A program made the translations under genes and the position numbers. From positions 38,028,501-38,092,500 of the forward strand of contig NC_133030.1 in the NCBI RefSeq assembly GCF_048771995.1: DNA of 64,000 nucleotides, read 5' to 3'. Every line of letters starts with the position of its first letter. Within the stretch, counting starts at the first letter, position 1. The stretch comes from Taeniopygia guttata. Lineage: Eukaryota; Chordata; Aves; Passeriformes; Estrildidae. Shown in pieces: positions 1-12,115 of this stretch. A model generated the notes under the pieces. That model searched no databases and had not been told where the DNA came from. It saw only the letters and a list, made by a program, of their open reading frames with translations.

Positions 1-1561
1 CTGTCATAGCCATGAGAGAACAATGACTTTCCAAAACACTTAAGAATCATTGGAATATTTTTCCTTTCTTTTTCTATCCCCATAGCTAAATGTACAGAGA
101 GAGATATCTTGCAGTATTAAATAATTATTTCCTCACTTTTTAATTCTCTCAGTGTAATTAATTAACTGCCTCTTCTAAAGGATTCCATCAAATCTGAGTC
201 ATCAGAGACATTCACAAGAGAAATCGCTGCTAATAAACTCGATGGCCATGATTCACAGCAGAAACACTTAATTCCAGTGGTAGTGATACAGCACCTTCTA
301 GACCACTTTTCTACTGATGGTGTCACAGAGAGGAAACAGTAGTACCTTTCTGATAAAAGTAAAAATCTGTGCACACTGATAAAAATATGACATCTTCAAT
401 CAGGAGTGAAGAGGGGCACGGCTCTGAAAAAATGGGAGAGTAGAGCTGTACTTGAGACTTGTCAGTGCTTTCCCATCCACAGAGACCAAGAAGGTGTTCA
501 TGTACTTACATTACTTATAAACACCGAATAAACACTAGAAGGAGGAAGAGAAATCTTTTTCCTAAGAAATTCTCTCTCCTTTATTTGTTGTTTGATGAGT
601 CCTACACTTCGTTCTCAGTAACAGCTCTCTTCTCCGGGTTTCTGGGAACTAGCTGCTAGGAGGAATTTTTTTAATAAGGAGCACATTTCCTAGCTCAGAA
701 AGCAGCAGCAAAGGAAAAAACCACTCCCTGGACTGTCTTTTCTCTCAGCACTTCCATGTGTTGTTCAATAGAAATTTTGCTTCTAGATGCCTATTTGAAG
801 GACTAGCTGCATAAACAAACTATTTTTCAGTTGATTCAATTAGTGCTTCTGTACCTAAACAGGGCATCAATATTAGCTATCTTAGTCTTTAATTTAAGAT
901 TATTTTTTATACTTTCGCAACTCTTGCACTCTGAGACTGATCTGAGATTGATATTGCAGCCAAAGAGGATTTGGAGTTTTATTTAATCCTGTTTCTTTGC
1001 CATGTAGCTAAAAGGCTTTTGCTTTGTTATCAGTATTATACTTCAGTTAAGTCAATAAATATTCATCATGTCTGCCTACTTCTTGTAACTCCTGGCTGGA
1101 CAAAAGCCTCAAAGCATTTGAGGCGAGTTCAGTAAAATCAGTGCTTCAAATGGTAAGTAGGGAAAAAGAACATGAAATAGAACTATCCAGTCAGATCTCT
1201 TTTCCCTGTCTTTTCTCTCATTCTGTATCCCACCTGTCATCTTTTTTCAACACCTCATTCCCTGCCTCTTCCTTTTTCTGGGCTTTTCTCACTTGGTCTC
1301 ACCCTCATTTTCAAGAGTTTGTTGCTTCTTTTTCTGAACTCCAGCTGACATCTTGTTGCCACAGCAATATCAGACAAAAATCATTTCTGCAACCAACTGC
1401 TGTTCCAGCAGAAGATTGTAGCAATACAACTCATTTACAATGCTCATACTTGTGAATTGGCCCCTAAAATTTTCAGTGCTAAAATTTACACTGCATGCTA
1501 TTTTCTCTGTTATCCTCAACATGCTAAAGCCTTCTGCTAACATATCATATTTACCCTTGCA

Positions 1562-1607
1562 GTTACCACACTTTATAAATAAATGTTACCACACTTTATA
1601 AATAAAT
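1562..1607. repeat. tandem duplication, 23 bp x 2
   Basis: Two identical copies of a 23-bp unit lie head to tail (1562-1584 and 1585-1607). Each ends in an AATAAA-containing segment. The copies do not differ, so the duplication looks recent or is maintained. No gene is associated. Confidence 0.9.
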
Positions 1608-2071
1608 GTCTGCATATGATGTGCAGATACACTTATTTATGTAAGTACAAATACCAGTTTTACAACACCCCCACCCAAAAGAGCCAGTCCATGTATGTAC
1701 ACTGACATGTACAGACTACTTCATCCAGCCTGCTGTTACTGTGTAACACCTGTAGATTCTTCTCTGGTTTTCCTGAGTGCTCCTCTACCCACCAACATCC
1801 AGCCTACCCCCAGCATATGAAAACTGTCATCTGGCTGCTGCTACACCATCATCCTGACTTCAGCTTTCAATGCAAAATCATCTCACATATTTAACAGCCT
1901 TTTCCATAACTTTAATCAGTGATGATATGTGGAACTCAGTTTAGACAGAGTGCAAAACAAATCCATGCTTTACTTACTATCCGTTGTGGAGATAGTATAT
2001 TCATGAGTGGCCAGAATCCCTGGATCTCCATGGCATGGCAGAAATTAACAACTGGGGTCCTAGGTACAAGA

Positions 2072-2102
2072 CTACTAAAGGCACTTACTGTGCCTTTAGT
2101 AG
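2072..2102. repeat. perfect inverted repeat (13-bp arms, 5-nt loop)
   Basis: The left arm CTACTAAAGGCAC (2072-2084) is exactly complementary to the right arm GTGCCTTTAGTAG (2090-2102), with the loop TTACT between. It sits about 20 bp before a CR1 insertion. The stem is too short for a microRNA precursor by itself. Function is unknown. Confidence 0.9.
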
Positions 2103-2123
2103 AAGAGAGGACTGTCATCTCCT

Positions 2124-2508
2124 GAATCACAGAAGGGAATCATAGAACAGAACCATTAAGGCTGGAAAAGACCTCCAAGATCATTGAGTCCAACCTTTGA
2201 CCCAATACCACCATGTCAACCAAACCACAGCACCAAGTGTTATGGCCATTCCTTTCATCACTTCCAGGGATAGTGACTCCACCATTTCCCTGGACAGCCT
2301 GTTCCAATGCCTCACCACCCTTTCAATTAAGGAATTCTTATGTTGTAAAATCTGAACCTCCCATGGCATAGCTTGAGGACAGTTCCTCTGGTCCCAGTTG
2401 CCTGAGGAGAGGCTGATCCCCACCTGACTACAGCCTCCCTTCAAGCTGTTGTGGAGAGGGATAAGATTCCTCCTGCGCGTCCTTTTCTCCAGGCTGAGCA
2501 CCTGAGCA
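2124..2508 (-). mobile_element. CR1 LINE fragment, 3' end, minus orientation
   Basis: The plus strand begins with the reverse complement of a CR1 3' terminus: ATCATAGAAC-like tail repeats, then a segment reading as 'aggctggaaaagacctccaa'. It runs on through the usual CR1 3' region ('tggacagcctgttccaatgc', 'ttctccaggctgagca'). The copy is 5'-truncated, as most avian CR1s are. The open frame within it is a by-product of the LINE and not a host gene. Confidence 0.9.
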
Positions 2509-5029
2509 TACTATTCATACTGTAGATCTCTGCCAGATACCAGCCACACTATAGAGGGGTCCACACATTAAAAGGAAGGTAGGCTATATTTGTTCCCTTC
2601 CCTTTTTAATGAAGCACATCTGAATGAAATTACTCCTTTACCTTCTGTAATATCTGAAGAGAAAGGCAAAGGAAATCAGGAAATCAACTTCTAAATTATC
2701 AGATGAGCTTGTGGTCCAAAGTAAAAGGGTAATGAATATTTCCCAGACAGTAATATCCAACATTCCCATTACAGTTTCTACTTACCAACAGCATGCACAA
2801 GCATGCCATTTAACATAACTTGACATCATTAGGGCGTCATCTTGTATTTGAAGTATGTAACGTAACTTACAAAATACACTCTATACATTCTATTTTCTTC
2901 AAATACCTGAAGTATGTCTTACTAGCGTGTTTCCCAATGAGAAAATTAACTTATCTAATTCAGTACTACATATTGTCCCCATGAAATTATACAGTTGGGA
3001 TTTTGAATTTTTACTGACAGTTGAATTGCAAAGTTAAAAATTAAAAACTTAAATGTCATTAAACTTGTACAGATTTTCAAATAGACCAATAAATTTGTAA
3101 TATAAAAATGCATAAAGTATGAATCTAATAATTGTTCACAATGAAAAGAAAGCATTATCTCCAAAAACAAAGGACAGAATAGGGAAACTCAGGAAGGGAT
3201 GGATAGCTGCAGCACAATATATTTTTTGTAGCTAGGGTTATGAAGCGAGGTGGTTTGTTTGGGGATTTTTGCTTTTTTTTTTCCTGGGAGCAAAGAAAAA
3301 AACTGAAACAGTTAGATGTGGCTTTGCATATGCCAGATGTGACAATGAGTTCAAATCCCTTTCTGGGGAAAGTATTGCTTCATGGAGTGTTTGATTTTGA
3401 AAGAGCAAGGGTTCATTGTCTCTAAATTTTGCTGGATACCAGTAAATGCTGGCATTAGTGTGACATTTTCCTTTGAAAGTCAGAATATGGAATTAATCCT
3501 AATACACAGTGCAAATCTGCAGCCCTTGCTAAGGCAGAACAGTGCTCGCTGTCACAGACTCCAGAATGACTTGTGAACACGATTACGGGCTGCAGCCCCC
3601 AGCTCTTTTACCAATCACACTTTCAGCTGCTACCTAGCAGATGGAATTGGTTTTTTCTTATATTTGGGTTATCTTTCAAGCACCTAATGAAATACTAAAA
3701 TCTTCTGAAGGACAGCATTCATAGTAGTAACTTGCACACATTTCATCTGTTCAGCTTAGCATTTGTGTGTAACATTTGCTAAATTATTAAAGATTTCTTC
3801 AGACACATATTACAAAGTAACATCATAAATTTAGATATTTATTTCTTCCATTCTATCAGCTGCTTCACTTCCAAAAACTTCTTTTAAAAATTAGTATTTT
3901 CCTCTACAATGGGACATAATAGGTTACTTTTTCCATCCCTTGGATTGGACACAGTTGTAAAACACCATTTTCTGTCCTGTCCTATGGGAAATTACAATCT
4001 ACAAATAAAACTGTCTAAATATATTTGTAATGATTCTCTTTCAGGCACATGAATGAAATGTTCATGTGTGATCTATTTGTTGGTGGTCTTCTTCAAACTG
4101 TTTTCCCCAGATTTTTCATACACACGCATTTCATAGATGCATTTATATTGGCCTTAAGTCCTGCACATGTATCAGCCAACTTGTATTTGGTCTACATTGG
4201 CCTTGTCCCAGGTCTTGTGGGCCTTAGTGAGGCACAGAAATGTTTATAAAACTGAAGAATGGACCTCCTACTAGTGTTCTTTTAAGAAATTGCCCGTATC
4301 TGGATCAGAAACATTAAAAAAGTGTATTTAAGCATTCCTCTAGCATAGTTTCATGGAAAACATTCTTAATTTTAATGTAATGAATTAATGTTAATTAAAT
4401 GGCTGCAGTACAAGCAAACAAACAAATTGAGAGTTTAATATTTCCCTGTAAATGTTAAAAATATGTACACTACCAAAAAATAAAAACAATCTTCCCAGCA
4501 AGGAGTACTTGCAATAAATCAACATCTGAGGGTTGCAGCAGCCCTTTTTGTGACACTGAGTGACATAAACAAAACATCTGAACACTAAGTACCATTCTTG
4601 GGAAGGAATTTGACAAAGCTGTAATGTCAGCTTATTAGAGACAGATCAAATGCTGCTAATAAAAGCAGATATCTTGGAGAGACATATCCATGGGGAAAAA
4701 AAAGTGAGACTACCATGTCTGCCACTGGCAAAAAGTATCAAAAAGTACATGGCTTTGTGGACTCTTGAGTCCCAAAAGGGTTAACTATGGATTAATTTAT
4801 TTGTACTGACCATTAATTATCAAGTGATATATGTAAATATTTCTTACAGTACTTGTTTCACACACACAAGCAAATGCATAAAACTGAAAGAAAAACCCCG
4901 AAGAACTATATTTTTTATGAATAGTGAATTATTCAGAAAACAAAACTGCAGACAGACATTCTAGAAAGTAAGATTAATTCTGGGAAAAAATCTGCTGCTT
5001 TTATCTTTAACTACCAGTAATATTAGAAT

Positions 5030-5049
5030 ATTCTAATATATCAAAATCA
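5030..5049. repeat. 20-bp perfect AT-rich palindrome
   Basis: ATATTAGAATATTCTAATAT is its own reverse complement. It lies in very AT-rich DNA, where chance palindromes are commoner than usual. Confidence 0.85.
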
Positions 5050-5456
5050 GATGTTTAATTTCAGAAAAGTAGGGGATTTTCAAAGCTTTAAAAATAAAAT
5101 TGTCCACATTTTCAATCAAAATTCAATTATATTTAATTGAAACCCTATTGTAAAATAAAGTACCAATAATTAGTTTGTGGTCAAATTGAAATAAAATGCT
5201 TTAATTTTAGGTTCAGATATAAATTTTAAAATCTATTATTTTCTCTTCTAACAATAATCAAATTGTGTCACAATTGTTACTACATAAAGAAATTACTTAC
5301 ATCACAGTAGCTATATATAAATAAATGTGCAATTCAGAGTTAGTGAATAATGATGATACTTGAGGTAACAAATTAGAAACTTCAAATCCTTTGCCACACT
5401 CCCATTTTCAGAATTAACCAATCCGCCTGCCAAGCTGGACGATAGAAGAACATACT

Positions 5457-5575
5457 TCCTCTCTTTTGATATCATGATCTGAGTAAGATTTTAAGAGCCA
5501 ATACAGACAGCAGTGTCAAAAGAGAGGAAATAAATAGCAGTAAAACAGAAGGAATTAAAACAAAAATCTGAGAAC
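5457..5575 (+). repeat. diverged dispersed duplicate, copy A
   Basis: This block and the one at 6036-6156 share an ordered series of matching words: a CTCTTTTGAT-like start, CATGATCTGA, TTTTAAGA, a CAGTGT-type word followed by AAAAGA, AGGAATTAA and an AAATCT end. Small indels separate them. They look like an old duplication or two copies of one unknown repeat, in the same orientation and about 580 bp apart. Confidence 0.7.
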
Positions 5576-6035
5576 AAAGCGTACGAGTTTATGGCCTTTA
5601 AATCCTTTACAGGGTGTGAGTCTCAGAGACATCAAAGTAAACATTGTCATCCTAAACAGTTCCAGCAATTCTACCATAACCCATGTTACTCTTAGTATTT
5701 TTCCAAGCAGTTCTGAACTTAGGGACTCAGAGAGACCCTATTCCTACAAAACTACACTAGCTATATGTGAATAAAATATCTTGAATTTCTATCACAAAAG
5801 GTTTTTAAAAATTCTCTTAATGGGAAAAAAAAATTGAATGGCCATTAATTCATGAACTGCTTCTTTATTTCAAAATATTTTATATCTCTTTCAAACTGGC
5901 AATAGCTGACAGGGGGAAAATGTTTTGCACCAAAATGAAAATCTATATTCATCATTCAGCATGACTTTTTAAAATAAAAGAAGCATTGTTTTTTTTCTAT
6001 CTTTTAATCTCTGCTGCTTTGGAGGGGGAAATATT

Positions 6036-6156
6036 TCCTCTCTTTGATTTCATGATCTGAATACATTTTTAAGACATATTTAACAAGACAGAATACAGTG
6101 TTAAAAGACAGAAATAAAAATCAATAAAACCCAAAGGAATTAATCCAGAAATCTCT
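6036..6156 (+). repeat. diverged dispersed duplicate, copy B
   Basis: Partner of the block at 5457-5575. The word order is the same with several substitutions and indels. No coding potential or known repeat family was recognised. Confidence 0.7.
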
Positions 6157-9100
6157 GGTAGCTCAAAAGTACCACTCACTTGAACAAGTTTTAAAGAAAT
6201 TAATTATTCACTCCAACACTGTGCTGAATACTCTTTGTACAATGAATCATCTCTCTGAATTGACTGGAACTGGCAGAGCTAAAGGCCAATATACTGTTTG
6301 CTTTCTCCTCTCAAACTTGTGTTCTTTCAAGAGGAGCAGGCTTGTCTCTTCCCATCCCACTGCATACGCTGAAATGGCTTAAAGAACAGCCTCAAAAAAG
6401 GCCAAACATACATGCTTAAAGAGCTTAAAATATAAAAACCTTCAGTACACCCTTAGAGGACCTTAAGACCAACTACCCTCAGTACCCTCAGTACTAGGCA
6501 TTCCCCTGAAAAGAAGGGTTTCAGCACCAAGGGTATTCCACCCCCAGAGGCAGTCTGTGGCTGTGGTACTCAGCCACCCAGACTAAGACCACTACACTTC
6601 AAGAAAGCCATCCCTGTGTAGATGGCATCTTTGCTCTCTCATCCATGGCTACCCTCCTCTTCTATGGCCAAGTAGAGATGAGTGATGAACCTGGCTACAT
6701 TCAGATGGGTTTCAGAATACTTCTAGTTTTAAACCACCATTTTTGCTGCAAAGGAAATGCACAGGATGAAGTCTTCTTTTTGCCTGACTCAAGAAGAGTT
6801 AAACAATCTTACCAAGCACCCCTTCACCCTCACACAAAACCAGCCACCAGACTAACCTAAGCATCCTTAGCCACCATTCTCTGATGCCAAAAACTCTCCT
6901 TAGCTCTTTACTTTTGCAAGAAGAAAAAAGGCTGACACTTGCCATTGCCTTCAGAGAAAGAAAAAAGCAAGCAATTTGCTTTCAGCTCTATACCTTGCCC
7001 ACCCTTGCCAAACCTTGGATGAAGTTACTGGAGAATTGTGTTTCTGGCAGTACATAACTTGGAATTAGAGGTAAATTAGTGTTGTGGTAAATAATTCCCA
7101 TTTTAAGAAAATATCTTCAAACAACTACTGAAGGGGGGAAAAAAGAACAATGAAGGACTAATAGAGAGAAAAATACTTACAGCTCCATCTGTTGCTGGAG
7201 ATGGGTAGCAATTCCACTGCAAAAAATTCAAAAGCCAAGTCTACCACTTGGTAGACTGATACGAGTTCTAGTTACAGGAGCTGAATTCTGGAGAATAAAT
7301 CAAGCTCCAAGTATAAAAAATAGTGATTTAACAACAAGTGTCAGATTTTTTTTTAACCATCAAAATAGAAACAAAAAATATTTTAAACCCACATAAATGC
7401 TTACAATAAATGTCAAAGTGAAATCTGAACTAAAATATAATCCCTATAAGCGATAGATGATGGTACTCTTGATTTAAAAAAGAGACATTTCATCTCCAGA
7501 GACTACAAACTGTCCTGGATCAGCAGTTACTCTCCTACAAACCTATATTGCATTGAACATGACAAAAATACAATTATTTCTGAAATCTCTGAGTGTTATC
7601 AGAATCTTAATATTAAATAACTATTTCATGGTACCTAAATACATATCATAAATCTGTTTACTTTGCTCTCATTAGAACTCTGCAAAAATATTTTAAACAA
7701 AAAATTAAAATAATACAGATATACGGTATCATAATATCTGCTCTTTCTAGAGTGGTTGAAAACTGGCTCTTTTCAAACATCTGTGTAGATGATTAAATTA
7801 TGCCCAGCAAAACCATGGGTTTTCTCATTCAATTAGTGAAATACAGCTATGTTTCATTTCCATTAGTTTATTATATTCAAAAGCCCAGTGAAATAAAGAG
7901 TTACAAATGGGTTTGCATGATTCTGATTTTGGGCAATTCACCAGTGACATATTTCTGCTTGTCAAAATGGCCAAGTACTGGCTAGTTTTGGCCAATATAT
8001 ACTTTTCTGGATGGACTAGCAATAAAAGCATATTACAGAGGGTCTTTAGATGTCACTTATAAGGGGTTAAAGTGGGTAAGCTGAATTCACTGTATCTTCA
8101 CTTTATAAAGTCAGTAAAAAAATTTCTTTTTCATTATGAAGACTTGCAAATACTGTGTGCAAATGTAAGTGCGCATGAAGGAAAGACAAAGAATTTGTGT
8201 TTTTAAGAATGGCTACAGTGTGTGTGTGGTGCCCTGGATTACCCTCAGAATGTGCAGATGACCGTTACCGAAGGAAGTGGAAGGAACAGCATGTTCACCA
8301 ACTGCAGAGCCAGGAATAACAGAAGCCACACGTTCAACAACAGCCATATGACTACAGGCAGGCTCTGATCGGGCACTTCCATTCAGGGGTAACATAATGT
8401 TTATATGAAACAGAAAAATGGGCCTCTCTTACAGAAAGATACGTATTTCTCCAAGAAATGTGTGCCCATGGAACAGGAAGCAGTTCTTGCAGCCTCTTGA
8501 CTGAACAGATGGATGAACCCTCAGTTACAGGTGCTGGCTACGGAAACAGGATTTGAAATTCTGTTTCCAGAAAGCACACGCCTTTCTCTGTGTTTCACCA
8601 CAGATACCAGCATCCCCAGTTCTCAGTGTACAAAAGAGATTTTCTGACTGACAGTTCACTCCTGCACACAGTGGCATTGCTGCACCAAGTGAAACACAAG
8701 AGTGAATGGGCAGCAAATGAAAGCCATCCTTGTCTTTATTGATTATTTAAGAGTACTCAATGTTTTAACACAAAGAAGTTTTCAAAATGTAATAAAAATA
8801 TACCTCTAAGCTGACAAAGGTCTTCATAATATCCCAAGCTAAGCATTTAAGGATTAATCCAGAGCTATTATCTACTTCTGAAATAATCATTACAATTTCA
8901 CATGTGTTTTTAAAATTCATATGTGAAGCAATTTTTATGTTTGCCCTTACCTGTTATTTTGTCCCCAGGCCTTTTTTTATCCTCATGTCAGTGAAATGTA
9001 TAAGACAATTATTTGAATTAATACAGAAATAGAACTCGCAGTAACAAACATTCTTAAAATTTGTCTTGAAAATTTCCACAGACATCATAGTAAGGAACAA

Positions 9101-9339
9101 CCTTCAGGTTACTCTGGAGAGCACAAAACAGAGCAGGACAGAGGTGAGATCAGTACTGATCATGGGTGAGAGATGGGCGGTCTTCTCCCTTCTCATGGGG
9201 AAAACCCTGGTAGGAGAGGAGGCAGACTCACATCTATCCCTCCTCACAGATCTCTGCAGTTACTCTATGAAATAAATTGCTGATCTAAAAGGTATAAACT
9301 GCAGGTAGATGGGGGTTTGCTGCCCATCAGGAAGTTTTT

Positions 9340-9780
9340 ACTAGCAGTCATGCTTGAGCTGGGAGCCCTGCATGCAGGACCTGCCTTCCTCAGTGCTCAT
9401 GCTCCTTGGCTGGTGCATTGCAGCGTGGTTCCACACTGCTTCTGGCTGTGGTAAAGAGCCCACTCCAGAAAAGCCTTCCTGGAGAGTACTCCAGGCTATG
9501 CAATGCCAGGCAAGGTGCCTGCTGTCCCTGTAGCCCCTGCAGAGGTGTCCCCAAAGGCCTTGGCCATCTGCCCTGGTCTGGTGCCTGTCCGTGCATGTGT
9601 GAGCACTCTCTGCCTCCAAAGGAAGAAGGCAGCGTTGATTCCAGGCTGGAGAAACCCCTGTGCTGGGAGCCCAGCAGGTGCTGGGGGACAAAGGGCTGCC
9701 AAGGAGCATTTCAGCAGTGGGACAGGAACAGTGGCAGAACTCCTATGCTTAATACTATATATTTGAATGCATGCATTATA
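9340..9780. other. GC-richer unexplained patch
   Basis: About 440 bp are clearly richer in G+C than the surrounding AT-rich DNA, and are open for 85-127 codons in several frames on both strands. That is the pattern of stop-poor composition, not of selection for one frame. No domain, splice pair or known repeat was recognised. It could be an old repeat or a regulatory element. Confidence 0.4.
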
Positions 9781-10649
9781 TTTACATAAACAAGCGCTTC
9801 CCCTGCCACCCAGCACAGAGGGTATCAAAAAATCCCATATTACAGTCTTTGCTTTAGGTGCTGTTTCCACAACCATTTGCTTTTCTTCTGCCTTGAATGT
9901 TTTTATTTATTCGACATGTTTTTCCTAAGGGGATATGATTCTGTTTGTTTTACTAGCAAGACAGTCATTTGGGAACAAAACAAAAATTAATGTTTCATAA
10001 AGGAGCCTAACTAAAGGAGGTGATGGTGTGAATTAACAAACTGAGCCTCATGTCAGGAAGAGGTCTGTGTCCTCAGGCAATGCAATGTTTGCATGTACCC
10101 CTCTAAAGTCACTACAAATCATCTACGGCATCAAATAGCCTTGCTACAGATGGCTACCCAGCACCAGGCACATGTGTGTGCTCCATCAGCCCAGCATCAG
10201 TTTGCCTGTGTCATACCAACATTCCTGGCAACTCCTTAATGCCTTTCCCAAGACAGCATAGTTTCAAACAAAGAAATTCAAGCACAGCTCAGAACCTCTT
10301 GAACGTAAAATTGAAGGTAGCATGCACAAGTCAATGCCAGTTTGGAGGATGATTTAAGCAGCCTTTGTGAAGAAGGTGTAAAGGAAAGTATTATAGGTTT
10401 GAAAGGAAATGCAGGGACAAGCCAGAAATACAAACTTCCAGAAAATTGAGGTAAATCAGAGGAAATAAAAATGTAGAAAGGAGGTAACGAAGGATTGCAA
10501 TAAGGATGGGTGAATGTATTTTCCCAGACAGCAAGGCACAGGAAGGGAATATAGGGCTTAAAATTTAATTAGTGCTTTCTTCTGTCCTTTTTGATCTTTG
10601 CACAAAGCCTTTCTTCACACAAAGGACAGAGAGGTTTCTGTGGGGCTGT

Positions 10650-11060
10650 GTGACAGGGCAGCCAGTCTCCCTCGGTTCAGGCATTTCCCGTATTTCCCGG
10701 CATAAATGGGATGCCTCTCCCTGTTCTTCCTGCCCGTCCCTCGACCTCCGGAGGAAGGTATTCCCGGGACATTTCACTGCGGCAAACACGCCAGCCCGTA
10801 TGACAAAAGTTTCTGCGGAGCAATTTGCTCTGGCCACCAGAGAAGTTGAAACATTAGCCCGGGACTAGCCAACACCACCTCCTCCGCCCCGGCCGGGTCT
10901 GAGCTCCGCTTTCGTGCCGCCTCCGTGCGCCCGGCTGGAGCGGGGCTGCGGGAGCCGCGGGGCGGGCAGGGAGCGGGGATCCCCCGTCGGCTCGCAGCAA
11001 GGTGGGACGCCCCACGGCTGCCATCGCCCCCTGCGCGCCCTTTGGCTGCATAGATTTGAT
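10650..11060. promoter_or_regulatory. upstream CpG-rich island, about 2 kb before COCH
   Basis: A short GC-rich, CpG-dense segment, densest at 10860-11035, contains several GGGCGG-type (Sp1-like) words, for example near 10957. It is separated from the promoter-proximal island by about 1.2 kb of less CpG-dense DNA. It may be an alternative or bidirectional promoter or an enhancer. Open frames across it on both strands are attributed to composition. Confidence 0.55.
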
Positions 11061-12073
11061 CTTTAAAAATAAAAATTGAGCAAATGTCCCTTCTCTCTTC
11101 AATACCTCAGCCCTAAGGAAATGGGACCGAGGGTCGTCACAAAAATTGTGCCGAGTAGACAGCAAGTGCAGGAGACCCCACACGGGAGGAGAGCTCAGGG
11201 ACACACCTTTTGGCGGCCTTTGTCACGGAGCCGAAATGTGACCGACCGGCTCGAGGGCACCTCTTGCTGTGGAGAGAGCCTGCTGACGAGCAGGAATTTC
11301 TTTTCAAGTCTCGGGATTCTGAGAAGCTGAGAGAAACTCCGGCAGAAGTTCCTGACATCCGCATCATCCACCTTGCATAATTTTGCATTTGAGATGCTCC
11401 CGTAGGAGAAGGCTCTGTCATGAGGAAAGCATCACCACCTTTATCCTGTGTGGGAAGCACAAAAATGTGTTTCTGGGACGATCAAAGCTGTGGGGGAAAG
11501 GGGTATCGTGTTCTCACCAGTTTGTGCTTTGCTTGAATTAAACTCCGGAAAAGCAATAAGTTACTAATAACTTACCCGGTCATGCTTCCTATTTTGCTTT
11601 TAAGGGACACATATCTCTGAACAGATCACAGAGTTCTCAAATATATTTATTTTTAATCATACGAAGAGATTTTTCACAAAGGGCATTTTTATCCGACCTT
11701 AAGAAAAAAAAAAAAAAAAGCCCTAAAGCGAGTTGCCCTGAGCAGATGCCTCCCAAAGCCGGCCACTCTCAGGGCTGCAATGCCCGCCCGCACTTAATTT
11801 TCTGCTCCGGCAAATCCTAATTCCTATGAAGTCTGAAGGCTTAGTTATATGTAAAAAGGTCATTTCGGGAACAGCTGTCCCAGGCAGAAGTCAAACAGTG
11901 TATGCTGACGGCCGCCACAAAATGCGATTTTATGGCATTCTTTAAAATACACGCACTTCTGCCCACGATTCCCAAGTGACCTGTCCCGTGCACATCAACG
12001 CCAGCCGGTACTTCACAGCACACGTGCGTGTGTGCTTTCAGCTGCGGAAACGGCTCGGGCTGTAAAGCGGGGG

Positions 12074-12115
12074 GCTTGGTTTGATTAGCTTGGTTTGATT
12101 AGTTTGGTTTGATTT
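12074..12115. repeat. 14-bp tandem repeat x 3 upstream of COCH
   Basis: Two identical 14-bp units (GCTTGGTTTGATTA) at 12074-12087 and 12088-12101 are followed by a third near-identical unit. A short GGTT run follows at 12121-12136. The array lies about 0.9 kb upstream of the COCH start codon, inside the CpG-rich domain. Confidence 0.85.

Larger units (their letters stand above)
1..10640. other. intergenic region upstream of COCH
   Basis: No coding exon could be supported in this stretch. The open frames here are short, have no recognisable domain, and are not flanked by matching splice sites. It is AT-rich, and holds one CR1 copy (2124-2508), a perfect hairpin (2072-2102), a 23-bp tandem duplication (1562-1607), a diverged pair of about 115-bp blocks near 5.46 and 6.04 kb, and a GC-richer patch at 9340-9780. 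Mammalian synteny would place SCFD1 further upstream, outside this window; nothing of it was seen. Confidence 0.6.

Noticed and set aside
2181-2501. 106-codon minus-strand frame
   Set aside because: It is contained in the CR1 3' fragment, in a part that is non-coding in the LINE.
9341-9876. Five overlapping open frames of 68-127 codons on both strands
   Set aside because: Same stop-poor composition effect. No single frame is favoured and no splice or domain support was seen.
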